Shown here in pieces: positions 7,408 through 15,190 of a stretch of DNA of 61,998 bases (position 1 is the stretch's first letter; every line of letters starts with the position of its first letter). Origin of the DNA: an uncultured Roseburia sp. (GTDB lineage Bacteria > Bacillota > Clostridia > Lachnospirales > Lachnospiraceae); the NCBI GenBank assembly GCA_947564465.1, contig CANOCV010000014.1, positions 1 to 61,998 of the forward strand, read 5' to 3'. The position numbers and the translations under genes are program-made. The notes beneath the pieces are model-generated. The model made no database searches. It was given only the letters and a program-made list of their open reading frames with translations, and was not told the DNA's origin.

Positions 7408-9249
7408 ATGGGAGAACTTAACAGAGGACAAACTCAGGCGGTCAATCATTTTAAAGGCCCCTGTTTAACGCTTGCAGGCCCCGGTTCGGGAAAGACGCTT
7501 GTGATTACGCTGCGGACAAAGGCATTAATTGAAAAATACCGCGTAAATCCCGCGGATATTCTTGTTGTGACATTTACTAAGGCGGCAGCGGCAGAGATGC
7601 GGGAGCGTTTTGCCAGACTGATGGGACAAAAGCTTCCGGTGACTTTCGGCACATTTCATGCGGTATTCTTTTCTGTTTTAAAGCATGCTTATCATTATAC
7701 TGCGGAAAATATTGTCAGGGAAGAACACAAGTTTATGCTGATGCGCGATATGGTGCGCAAATTTCACCTTGACTATGAAGATGAGAATGAATTTATCGGA
7801 GCGCTTCTTGGTGAAATCAGTATGGTGAAGAATCTTAGAATGGATATTGCGCATTATTATTCCAAGAATTGTCCGGAGGATACCTTTCGCAGAATCTACA
7901 TGCAGTACCAGAAGGCGCTGCACGGTCAGAGACTGATTGATTTTGACGATATGCTTGTCTATACATATGAATTATTTTCGCAGCGTAAAGATATCCTTGC
8001 GTTGTGGCAAAAGCGATATCCTTTTATTTTGGTGGACGAATATCAGGATATCAATCAGCTTCAGTATGAAATTATAAAAATGATGGCGCTGCCGGGGAAT
8101 AATCTGTTTGCGGTGGGAGACGACGACCAGTCAATTTACCGTTTCCGGGGGGCGGCTCCGGGGATTATGCAGATGTTTGCGAAGGATTACAAAGATGCGG
8201 CGCATATTCTTCTCGACGTGAATTACCGCTGTGCATCGGATATTGTGGAAAAATCGGGCCGCGTCATCTCGCACAACAAGAACCGTTTTGCAAAGAAGGT
8301 GATTTTTGCAAGGAAAGGGGAACAGGCAGTTCTTGTAAAGAATTTTAAGAATCAGAGAGAACAGAACCTTGCGGTGATAGCCGGGATCCGAAAATATATT
8401 TCGGAGGGGGGAAGCTATGAGGACATTGCGGTTTTATTTCGTACGAATACGCAGCCACGGCTTTTGATGGAACAGCTTTTGGAATATAATATTCCGTTTA
8501 AGACGAGGGATAGGATTCCAAGTCTTTATGACCACTGGATCGCAGAGGATATTTTTTCTTATATAAGGATAGCCATGGGCAGCCGGGAGAGAGCCGATTT
8601 TCTGCGGATTATGAACAGGCCGAAGCGTTACATCGGAAGAGACAGTCTGGAGGAAAAAACGGTGGCGTTTGACGTCTGGGCGGATTACTATGCAAAAAAC
8701 GAGCAGGAGTGGATTGCCGAGAGGATTGATAAGCTTGCCTATGACTGTAAGATGCTTTCAAATATGGCGCCTTATGCGGCAATTAACTATATACGCAGGG
8801 GAATCGGTTATGATGATTACCTGAAGGAGTATGCTGCTTACCGGCAGATCAGGGAGGAAGAGCTGGTTGAAATTTTAGAGGAGTTGATGGCAGCGGCGAA
8901 GGAATATCCCGATTATGCGTCATGGCAGGCGCATATTGCAGAGTACAATAGGGAGATTGAGGAACAGAGCGCGAGGGCAATGAAGGAGGAAGAGAGGGTG
9001 TCTCTTTCCACATTTCACAGCGCAAAGGGGCTGGAGTATGATGAAGTCTATATTGTGGATGTCAATGAAAAGATTATGCCTTACAAAAAGGCAGTGCTTG
9101 AGGAGGATATAGAGGAGGAGCGGCGCATGTTCTACGTCGGTATGACGAGGGCGAGGGAGAGACTTTATCTGTATTCGGCTGATATAATTAACAATCATGA
9201 GATGGAGCCGTCGCGGTTTCTTAGAGAGATGGCAGAGAGCGGAAAATAA
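7408..9249 (+). CDS. UvrD/Rep-family ATP-dependent DNA helicase
   Basis: A superfamily 1A 3'-5' DNA helicase of 613 aa, shorter than typical PcrA (about 730), with the C-terminal tail reduced. Motifs in order: Walker A AGPGSGKT, Ia TFTKAAAAEM, II VDEYQD, III GDDDQSIYRFRGA, IV LFRTNTQPR, V TFHSAKGLEYDEVYI, VI VGMTRARERLYL. It starts 9 bases after the NYN gene and is probably cotranscribed with it. PcrA and other UvrD-like paralogues cannot be separated by eye; the short length argues for a secondary helicase rather than the main PcrA. Confidence 0.9.
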   Translation: MGELNRGQTQAVNHFKGPCLTLAGPGSGKTLVITLRTKALIEKYRVNPADILVVTFTKAAAAEMRERFARLMGQKLPVTFGTFHAVFFSVLKHAYHYTAENIVREEHKFMLMRDMVRKFHLDYEDENEFIGALLGEISMVKNLRMDIAHYYSKNCPEDTFRRIYMQYQKALHGQRLIDFDDMLVYTYELFSQRKDILALWQKRYPFILVDEYQDINQLQYEIIKMMALPGNNLFAVGDDDQSIYRFRGAAPGIMQMFAKDYKDAAHILLDVNYRCASDIVEKSGRVISHNKNRFAKKVIFARKGEQAVLVKNFKNQREQNLAVIAGIRKYISEGGSYEDIAVLFRTNTQPRLLMEQLLEYNIPFKTRDRIPSLYDHWIAEDIFSYIRIAMGSRERADFLRIMNRPKRYIGRDSLEEKTVAFDVWADYYAKNEQEWIAERIDKLAYDCKMLSNMAPYAAINYIRRGIGYDDYLKEYAAYRQIREEELVEILEELMAAAKEYPDYASWQAHIAEYNREIEEQSARAMKEEERVSLSTFHSAKGLEYDEVYIVDVNEKIMPYKKAVLEEDIEEERRMFYVGMTRARERLYLYSADIINNHEMEPSRFLREMAESGK

Positions 9250-9251
9250 AA

Positions 9252-9295
9252 GGTCCCGGAAAGGAAGCCTTTCGGAGGCGTTCTTCCGGGATACC
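9252..9295. terminator. Hairpin between convergent helicase and DUF1292 genes
   Basis: Outer stem ggtcccgga/tccgggatacc (with one bulged base) and inner stem gcct/aggc around ttcgg form a long imperfect hairpin. It sits where two transcripts converge. There is no long T-tract on either side, so termination activity is inferred from place and stem strength. Confidence 0.5.
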
Positions 9296-9321
9296 CTGCT
9301 CATTGCCCGCGGGAATAAAGC

Positions 9322-9630
9322 TTATGGCAGCTCATCGTAATATTCGTCGTCGAGGAGTTCGTCGAAGCGGTCAACAACAGCTTCGGATTCCTCGTCGTCC
9401 GTAATGTTTTCTAAGGACGGTTCACCGTCTTCATCTTCGAAATAGCGGTAAATGTAGACTTCGCCTTCCTCGTTGTCTTCGCCGTCTTCGTCCAGCGGAA
9501 TCAGGGCAATATAGTCCTGTTCGCCGATATCAAAAATTGTAAGGATTCGGCATTCGACGTCGGTGCCGTCATCCATGTTTAAGGTTACAAAAATATCTTC
9601 ATCATCATCAAGTTCATTTGGATTACCCAT
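9322..9630 (-). CDS. DUF1292 (YrzB-like) acidic protein
   Basis: A 102-aa, very acidic protein of the DUF1292 family, common in Firmicutes. The core is DDEDIFVTLNMDDGTDVECRI, FDIGEQDYIALIPLDED and EVYIYRYFED, followed by a long D/E-rich tail. No enzyme motif is seen and the molecular role is unknown. It is monocistronic, with its own excellent promoter at 9661-9689 on the minus strand; GAGGTGACTT precedes the ATG. In other Firmicutes it often lies near yrvJ/udk-type or ruvX-like loci, but not here. Confidence 0.85.
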   Translation of the reverse strand: MGNPNELDDDEDIFVTLNMDDGTDVECRILTIFDIGEQDYIALIPLDEDGEDNEEGEVYIYRYFEDEDGEPSLENITDDEESEAVVDRFDELLDDEYYDELP

Positions 9631-9660
9631 AAGTCACCTCTATGCTAATATATTTTCTTC

Positions 9661-9689
9661 ATTATAGAAATCCGGACAAGAAAAGTCAA
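9661..9689 (-). promoter_or_regulatory. SigA promoter of the DUF1292 gene
   Basis: On the minus strand: TTGACT (9689-9684), 17-base spacer, TATAAT (9666-9661). Five of six and six of six consensus bases with ideal spacing; the ATG lies 30 bases downstream of the -10. Confidence 0.85.
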
Positions 9690-9747
9690 CATACAGAAAG
9701 AAAATAAAAAAAGAAAAGAATTTAAACGAACAAAAAAAGATTTTTGC

Positions 9748-9776
9748 TATACAAACAATGCGGAATAACTTATAAT
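9748..9776 (+). promoter_or_regulatory. Likely SigA promoter of the GH13-like gene
   Basis: TATACA (9748-9753), 17-base spacer, TATAAT (9771-9776), about 80 bases before the ATG at 9858. The -10 is perfect and the -35 has four of six consensus bases. It is divergent from the DUF1292 promoter. Confidence 0.6.
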
Positions 9777-9857
9777 AGTAAGATAAGATGCCTGAAAGTG
9801 TGGCAGATAGACATGAATGATAAGGGATGACGACAGGTACAGAGAGGCGGAAAAGGA

Positions 9858-11780
9858 ATGAAATATGCCATAAAAGAGGGAAATTATGCAAAAATGGGAA
9901 CAATGATAACGGCAGCGGGAACCGTATTCACTTTTGAAGGGGAAAAAGAAGCGGATTGTGCCATTTTGCTATATCGGATAAGAACAGGGGAGATTGTGCG
10001 GATAGAGGTTCCGAGGGAGTATTGCGTGGGTGCACTTCGTTCTGTTTTGGTGGAGAAGCTTGATATCAGGCTGTATCAGTATAATTATGAGATTAACGGA
10101 AAAGAGCTGGTAGATCCGTACGCGGCTCGGATCGAAGGGCGAAAAAATTGGTTTGATACCGAGCGTTTTAAGGCTGCTTATCAGATCCGCGGCGGGTTTG
10201 CGGGGGCGGAATATGACTGGGAAGGGGATCATACTCCGGAGATTCCACAAGAAGATATGGTTATGTACAAGCTGCATGTCAGGGGATTTTCGATGGATGG
10301 CGGCGCAAGAGGCAGGGTGCGGGGGACTTTTGCGGCGGTGAAGGAAAAAATACCATATCTGAAATCACTTGGGATTACGACGGTAGAGCTGATGCCGGCG
10401 TATGAATTTGAGGAGATGATGTTTCCGTCCGATACGAAGCTTTCGGATTATGCGACCTGGAAGCGAATGGAAGAGAAGAAGGCGCGGGAAGAAAAGCCGG
10501 AGGATGTACAAGAAGATAAGACGGCAGAAGCAGTGACGGTGGAGAAGGCTTGCGTAAAAGCGGAAAAAGTGAATTTTTGGGGGTACGTGCCCGGCAATTA
10601 CTTTGCTCCGAAGGCTTCGTATGCGTTTTCGAAGGATGAGGTGACAGAGCTTCGGGATCTCGTTAAAGCATTGCATCGCAGTTCTATGGAATGTGTGATG
10701 GAAATGTATTTTGATGAGAAGATGAATCAGAATATGATGCTGGATGTGCTTCGTTTTTGGGTGATGCAGTACCATATTGACGGTTTTCATCTGATAGGGA
10801 ATGCACTTCCAATCAGAGCGATGAGCCAGGATCTTGTGTTAAGGCGGACAAAGCTGTTTTATACGGGATATGAGCAGGAGCTGATTGAGAAGCCGGAGAA
10901 GTACCCGCATCTGTATGTATATAATGACGACTATATTTATCCGCTGCGCAGGCTTTTGAATCATATTGACGGGAATCTCTTTGAGTTTGTAAATCAACAG
11001 AGAAAACAGGGCAGAGGGTGCGGATACGTCAACTATGCGGCAATCAACAACGGATTTACGCTTGCGGATGTGTTTATGTACAGCGAGAAGCATAATCTGG
11101 ACAACGGAGAGAACAACATGGACGGGGCCGACTGGAATTTCAGCAGTAATTACGGGGTTGAAGGGCCGACGCGCAGAAAATATATACAGCATTTGCGGAG
11201 AAGGCAGATGCGCAATGCAGTGGCGATGGTCGCTTTGGCGCAGGGAATTCCTCTGCTTGCCTCAGGCGACGAATTTTGCAATTCCCAGGACGGAAATAAC
11301 AACGCATACTGTCAGGATAATAAGACAGGCTGGGTGAATTGGAAAAATGCAGCTAAAAATGCGGTATTTACGGAATATATTAAAAAGCTTTTTGCTTTCC
11401 GCAGAGAGCATAGGGTTCTTCGTATGCCGCAGCCGATGCATATGAAGGATTATTGCGGAATGGGATATCCTGATCTGTCCTATCACGGGGACAGCGCATG
11501 GGTGGCGGGATTTGAGCCGAGCCGGCAGGCGGTAGGAATGATGTATTGCGGGAAGGATGACAAAAATTCGGGTAAATGTGATGATTTAATTTATGTAGCG
11601 TATAATTTTCATAATGGGAAGAAATTTCTTGCCCTGCCAAGGATAGGAAAAAGAAAAAAATGGTATTTGGTTATGGATACCGCGCAGGAGGAGCCGTTTT
11701 TGGAAAGCGAGAAGCTTTTGGAAAAGCAGGATCTTTTGGAAATCGGAGGATTATCCATCAGAATTTTGATTGGAAAATAA
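9858..11780 (+). CDS. GH13-like (GlgX/pullulanase type) protein lacking catalytic residues
   Basis: A 640-aa protein with a CBM48-like N-terminus (about 15-115), then a GH13 barrel recognisable from YKLHVRGFSMD, LGITTVELMPAYEFEE, NFWGYVPGNYFAPKASYA and, near the C-terminus, QGIPLLASGDEF and NNAYCQDNKTGWVNW. This is the layout of glycogen debranching and isoamylase enzymes. All four GH13 signature regions are altered: region I (DxxxNH) reads VMEMYFDEKMN; region II (GFRxD nucleophile) reads GFHLIGN; the acid Glu region (usually IAEPWD) reads KLFYTGYEQE; region IV (HD) reads NYAAINNGFTLAD. It is therefore probably not a hydrolase; glycan binding or a scaffold or regulatory role is inference. An insertion of about 35 charged residues (about 200-235) also interrupts the barrel. 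Confidence 0.8.
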   Translation: MKYAIKEGNYAKMGTMITAAGTVFTFEGEKEADCAILLYRIRTGEIVRIEVPREYCVGALRSVLVEKLDIRLYQYNYEINGKELVDPYAARIEGRKNWFDTERFKAAYQIRGGFAGAEYDWEGDHTPEIPQEDMVMYKLHVRGFSMDGGARGRVRGTFAAVKEKIPYLKSLGITTVELMPAYEFEEMMFPSDTKLSDYATWKRMEEKKAREEKPEDVQEDKTAEAVTVEKACVKAEKVNFWGYVPGNYFAPKASYAFSKDEVTELRDLVKALHRSSMECVMEMYFDEKMNQNMMLDVLRFWVMQYHIDGFHLIGNALPIRAMSQDLVLRRTKLFYTGYEQELIEKPEKYPHLYVYNDDYIYPLRRLLNHIDGNLFEFVNQQRKQGRGCGYVNYAAINNGFTLADVFMYSEKHNLDNGENNMDGADWNFSSNYGVEGPTRRKYIQHLRRRQMRNAVAMVALAQGIPLLASGDEFCNSQDGNNNAYCQDNKTGWVNWKNAAKNAVFTEYIKKLFAFRREHRVLRMPQPMHMKDYCGMGYPDLSYHGDSAWVAGFEPSRQAVGMMYCGKDDKNSGKCDDLIYVAYNFHNGKKFLALPRIGKRKKWYLVMDTAQEEPFLESEKLLEKQDLLEIGGLSIRILIGK

Positions 11781-11812
11781 AGATATATAATGCGAGAATA
11801 AAGGAGTAACAG

Positions 11813-12352
11813 ATGAAAGCGTGGCGGCATTTTTGCACGATTACACATCACAAATTCTTGGTAATGAAGGGATGTTTTCGGGTAGGCTTATACAAGCAGG
11901 GGCTTTTGCATGATTTGTCGAAATACGGACCGAGTGAGTTTTTTGTCGGATGTAAATACTTTCAGGGAGACAAGAGTCCGAATAATGCGGAGCGTGAACA
12001 AAAAGGTTGTTCTACGGCATGGCTTCACCATAAGGGACGCAATAAGCATCATTTGGAATACTGGATTGATTATGGGCTGGATGAGCAAAAGGGAATGACA
12101 GGAATGAAAATGCCTGTAAAGTATGTTGTGGAGATGTTTATTGACCGTGTCAGTGCGAGTAAAAATTATCTGAAGGATAAATATACGGACGAAAGTCCGC
12201 TGCAGTATTACGAGAAGGGAAAGGACCACTATATGCTGCATGAAGAGACAAAGCAGCTTTTGGAGCGTCTTTTGCATCTGCTTGCGGAGCGGGGGGAAGA
12301 TGCCGTTTATGACTATATTCGAGGGCAGGTTTTGAAAAATAAAAATAATTGA
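11813..12352 (+). CDS. DUF5662 family protein
   Basis: A 179-aa protein of the DUF5662 type. Conserved His-rich pieces are visible: HFCTITHHKFLV, LLHDLSKYGPSEF (HD-like), STAWLHHKGRNKHHLEYW and MPVKYVVEMFIDRVSASKNY. The HD and HH patterns suggest a metal-binding helical protein, possibly HD-domain related, but no activity is known. It lies between the GH13-like gene and trpS with short gaps (32 and 21 bases), so it is probably cotranscribed with trpS. gaataaaggagtaac precedes the ATG. Confidence 0.75.
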   Translation: MKAWRHFCTITHHKFLVMKGCFRVGLYKQGLLHDLSKYGPSEFFVGCKYFQGDKSPNNAEREQKGCSTAWLHHKGRNKHHLEYWIDYGLDEQKGMTGMKMPVKYVVEMFIDRVSASKNYLKDKYTDESPLQYYEKGKDHYMLHEETKQLLERLLHLLAERGEDAVYDYIRGQVLKNKNN

Positions 12353-12373
12353 AAACAGAAAGAAGGACAAAAA

Positions 12374-13378
12374 ATGATTGACGGAAAAAAAGTATTATTC
12401 AGCGGAATGCAGGCGACGGGAACGCTGACGCTTGGCAACTATCTGGGAGCGCTGCAAAACTGGGTAAAGCTGAGCGATGAATATGAGTGTTTTTACAGCG
12501 TGGTAGATCTGCATTCCATTACGGTACGCCAGAATCCCGCAGAGCTTCGCAAGAGAGCCAGAAATCTTCTGACGCTTTATATTGCGGCGGGACTTGATCC
12601 GAAGAAAAATTGCATCTATTATCAGTCGCATGTGTCGGGACATGCGGAATTATCATGGATTTTGAACTGCTTTACTTATATGGGAGAGTTGAATCGAATG
12701 ACCCAGTTTAAGGATAAGGCGGCCAAGCATGCGGACAATATCAACGCGGGACTGTTTACATATCCGGTTCTGATGGCGGCTGATATTCTTCTGTATCAGG
12801 CGGACGTGGTTCCGGTGGGTATAGATCAGATGCAGCATCTTGAGCTTACGCGGGACGTTGCGCAGCGCTTTAACGGAATATATGGGGACGTATTTACAAT
12901 TCCGGAGGCGTACTTGGGCAAATCCGGCGCGAAGATTATGAGCTTGCAGGATCCGTTGAAAAAGATGTCAAAATCTGATGAGAATCCGAATGCAAGCGTT
13001 TATTTGATGGATGATACGGATACAATTATCCGCAAATTTAAGCGTGCAGTGACAGATTCCTTTGCCCAAATTGCATACACGGATGAACAGCCGGGAATTA
13101 AAAATCTTCTGGATATTTATTGTTCATGTACGGCAAAGACGCCTGAGGAGGCTGTGAAAGAGTTTGACGGCAGGGGGTACGGAGAGCTTAAGGCGGCTGT
13201 CGGAGAAGCGGTAGCAGATGTACTAGGACCCGTACAAAAGCGTTTTGAAGAGCTGTCAAAAGACAAGGCATATATTGACGAGATTATAAAAGAAAATGCC
13301 GACAAGGCTAATTATTATGCAATGAAGACTTTGCGGAAGGTTCAAAAAAAGGTCGGATTTCCGGAGAGAATACGTTAG
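12374..13378 (+). CDS. trpS: Tryptophan--tRNA ligase
   Basis: A 334-aa class I synthetase charging tRNA-Trp. The N-terminus FSGMQATGTLTLGNYLGAL holds the HIGH-like site (TLGN), and KKMSKSDENPN is the KMSKS loop. The Trp-binding segment GLFTYPVLMAADILLYQAD and DQMQHLELTRDVA are typical. The length is normal. The 21-base gap to the gene upstream leaves no room for a T-box leader directly ahead. It ends only 2 bases from the convergent pseudouridine synthase stop, with no terminator between. Confidence 0.95.
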   Translation: MIDGKKVLFSGMQATGTLTLGNYLGALQNWVKLSDEYECFYSVVDLHSITVRQNPAELRKRARNLLTLYIAAGLDPKKNCIYYQSHVSGHAELSWILNCFTYMGELNRMTQFKDKAAKHADNINAGLFTYPVLMAADILLYQADVVPVGIDQMQHLELTRDVAQRFNGIYGDVFTIPEAYLGKSGAKIMSLQDPLKKMSKSDENPNASVYLMDDTDTIIRKFKRAVTDSFAQIAYTDEQPGIKNLLDIYCSCTAKTPEEAVKEFDGRGYGELKAAVGEAVADVLGPVQKRFEELSKDKAYIDEIIKENADKANYYAMKTLRKVQKKVGFPERIR

Positions 13379-13380
13379 TT

Positions 13381-14277
13381 TTAAGTGGGATAATCAGGAA
13401 ACAGTTTTGCCATATCCTCCGGAAGAGGAACGCGGTAAGAGCAGGGCTCCCCTGTGATTGGGTGCAGGAAATCCAATCGGTACGAGTGGAGCGCCTGCCT
13501 TTTTATTTTGCTGAAATCAGGATAGTACAGAAAGTCGCCGATCAGCGGATAGCCGAGATGTTTCATATGAACCCGTATTTGGTGTGTCCTCCCCGTTTCA
13601 AGTGTAAGAGCAAGCAAAGAAAGCCCGTTGCAATAGGCGAGCCTTTTAAAATTTGTGACGGCACGTTCCCCGGAGACAAAGTTAACCTCGCGTTCGATGG
13701 CTGAGCCGTATTTGCGTGCGATCGGCGCGTCAATTGTGCCGCTGTCCGGCGTCTTGCCCGAAACGGCGGCGAGATAGGTCCGGCGTATCTTTCTTTCCTT
13801 CATCTGCCGCGCAAGGATAGCGCTGCTTAACATGTGTTTTGCCAAAATGGTCAGTCCTGTCGTATCCCGGTCGAGTCTGTTTACACAGCGGAAGGTAAAA
13901 GAGATTCCCTGAGACCGGAAATAATACATAGCGGCGTTGGCGAGTGTATTATCGTAGTTTTTCATAGAGGGGTGAACCGGCATATTATTTGGCTTGTCGA
14001 TTACGAGGATATCCTCATCCTCATAGACAACGGGCAGAGGGAGTGGTATCGGCAGGATACCGTCCGAGAAATTTGTTTCTTCAATTGTAATTTGCAGATG
14101 GTCGCCGGTACGCAGCCTGTCGTTGATATAATACCACGTTCCGTTGACGAGAATGCCATGGTCTGTTTTTTTGAGTTGTACAAATACGGCGTGGGAATAT
14201 CCGCGCCGTTGTAAAAATTCCCGCACAGTGCTGCCGTCGTCCAAAGCTGTAATGGTATAGTGTAATATTCTTCTCAT
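13381..14277 (-). CDS. RluA-family RNA pseudouridine synthase
   Basis: A 298-aa enzyme converting uridine to pseudouridine in rRNA or tRNA. An S4-like N-terminal domain (about 10-75, FLQRRGYSHAVFVQLKKT) is followed by the catalytic domain with the motif RLDRDTTGLTILAK (catalytic Asp) and GRTHQIRVHMKHLGYPLIGD. RluD/RluA-type target specificity is not predictable by eye. The frame runs upstream to 14388, but that extension is Phe/Pro-rich and unlike the family; ATG 14277 is chosen. No Shine-Dalgarno is seen there and a perfect -10 ends 6 bases before the ATG, so the mRNA may be leaderless. Confidence 0.9.
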   Translation of the reverse strand: MRRILHYTITALDDGSTVREFLQRRGYSHAVFVQLKKTDHGILVNGTWYYINDRLRTGDHLQITIEETNFSDGILPIPLPLPVVYEDEDILVIDKPNNMPVHPSMKNYDNTLANAAMYYFRSQGISFTFRCVNRLDRDTTGLTILAKHMLSSAILARQMKERKIRRTYLAAVSGKTPDSGTIDAPIARKYGSAIEREVNFVSGERAVTNFKRLAYCNGLSLLALTLETGRTHQIRVHMKHLGYPLIGDFLYYPDFSKIKRQALHSYRLDFLHPITGEPCSYRVPLPEDMAKLFPDYPT

Positions 14278-14283
14278 GCTTTT

Positions 14284-14289
14284 ATTATA
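14284..14289 (-). promoter_or_regulatory. -10 element directly before the pseudouridine synthase ATG
   Basis: TATAAT on the minus strand, 6 bases before the ATG at 14277. The -35 region 17 bases upstream is poor (TTTTCT). The spacing means transcription would start at or very near the ATG. Confidence 0.45.
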
Positions 14290-14422
14290 GAAGAAATGGA
14301 ACGGAAAGAAAAGCAGAAATAAAAATTGTCGAAAATGAGGACATGGGAAAGAAAATAGGGAAAGGCACTTATGGACAGCAGGAATCATAAAATGTAATAA
14401 ATTCGCTTTGAAGGTGCTGCTT

Positions 14423-15052
14423 TTGAAAACATTTCAGACTCCGTTAAGCGCCAAGGAAGAAAAAGAATGTCTTAGACAGATGAAAGAAGGCAGCCAGGAG
14501 GCAAAGCATACGCTGATTGAGCGCAACATGCGCTTAGTTGCACATGTGGCAAAAAAATATCAGAATGTGGAAGAAGATATGGAGGATATGATCAGTATCG
14601 GTACGATTGGGCTGATCAAGGCAATTTCGACCTTTGACGATACAAGGGGGAGCAGGCTTGCGACGTATGCGGCGCGCTGTATAGACAATGAAATGCTGAT
14701 GTATCTGCGCTCAAAGCGGAAAAGTGCAAGGGAAGTCTCGCTGTATGAGCCGATAGGGACGGATAAGGAGGGGAATCAGATTAATCTGTTCGATATTGTG
14801 GAAAATGATGAGCCGGATGTGATTGAACAGATGGAGTACGGTAAAAATGTAAAGAAACTGTACGAGATGATTCCGAAAGTCTTAAACGAGAGAGAGCAGG
14901 AAATTCTTATGAAACGTTATGGACTTTGCGGCACGATGCCCGTCACGCAGAGAGAGATTGCCAGACAGCTCCAGATTTCGCGTTCTTATGTGAGCCGCAT
15001 TGAAAAAAAGGCAATCGGAAAACTTCAGAAGAGTTTTGAGGAAAATTTATAA
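14423..15052 (+). CDS. sigK: Sporulation sigma factor SigK type, without pro-sequence
   Basis: A 209-aa SigK-type sigma-70 factor that would direct late mother-cell transcription. Region 2: LIERNMRLVAHVAKKYQ, DMISIGTIGLIKAI, LATYAARCIDNE; the linker SLYEPIGTDKEGN is typical; region 4: VTQREIARQLQISRSYVSRIEKKA. The TTG at 14423 is chosen because aaggtg lies 6 bases upstream and the product then begins MKTFQTPLSAKEEKE, matching mature SigK. The frame-opening TTG at 14408 has no ribosome binding site. So there is neither an inhibitory pro-peptide nor a skin-type interruption. A different mother-cell sigma (SigE type) is less likely because a hydrophobic N-terminus is absent. Confidence 0.8.
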   Translation: MKTFQTPLSAKEEKECLRQMKEGSQEAKHTLIERNMRLVAHVAKKYQNVEEDMEDMISIGTIGLIKAISTFDDTRGSRLATYAARCIDNEMLMYLRSKRKSAREVSLYEPIGTDKEGNQINLFDIVENDEPDVIEQMEYGKNVKKLYEMIPKVLNEREQEILMKRYGLCGTMPVTQREIARQLQISRSYVSRIEKKAIGKLQKSFEENL

Positions 15053-15060
15053 AGTTCTTT

Positions 15061-15101
15061 AAAAAAGATGGTATTCATGTTATAATGAAACTATCTTTTT
15101 T
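15061..15101 (+). terminator. Terminator after sigK
   Basis: aaaaaagat (15061-15069) pairs with atctttttt at the far end, with a partly paired interior including ggt/act. The 3' arm ends in a T-run. It separates sigK from yifB. Confidence 0.75.
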
Positions 15102-15190
15102 ATCATTTTGGGGAAATCTTCCTCATATTTGCGGCAGTTCGCCGCAGCAATCCCAGATAATTTATATATATATATTTAGGAGGTGCATCT

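Noticed and set aside
12353..12373. T-box leader for trpS
   Set aside because: The gap is only 21 bases, with no room for a T-box directly upstream.
14278..14388. N-terminal extension of the pseudouridine synthase
   Set aside because: Phe/Pro-rich residues unlike the family's S4 domain start, and no ribosome binding site; not fully excluded since the ATG at 14277 also lacks one.
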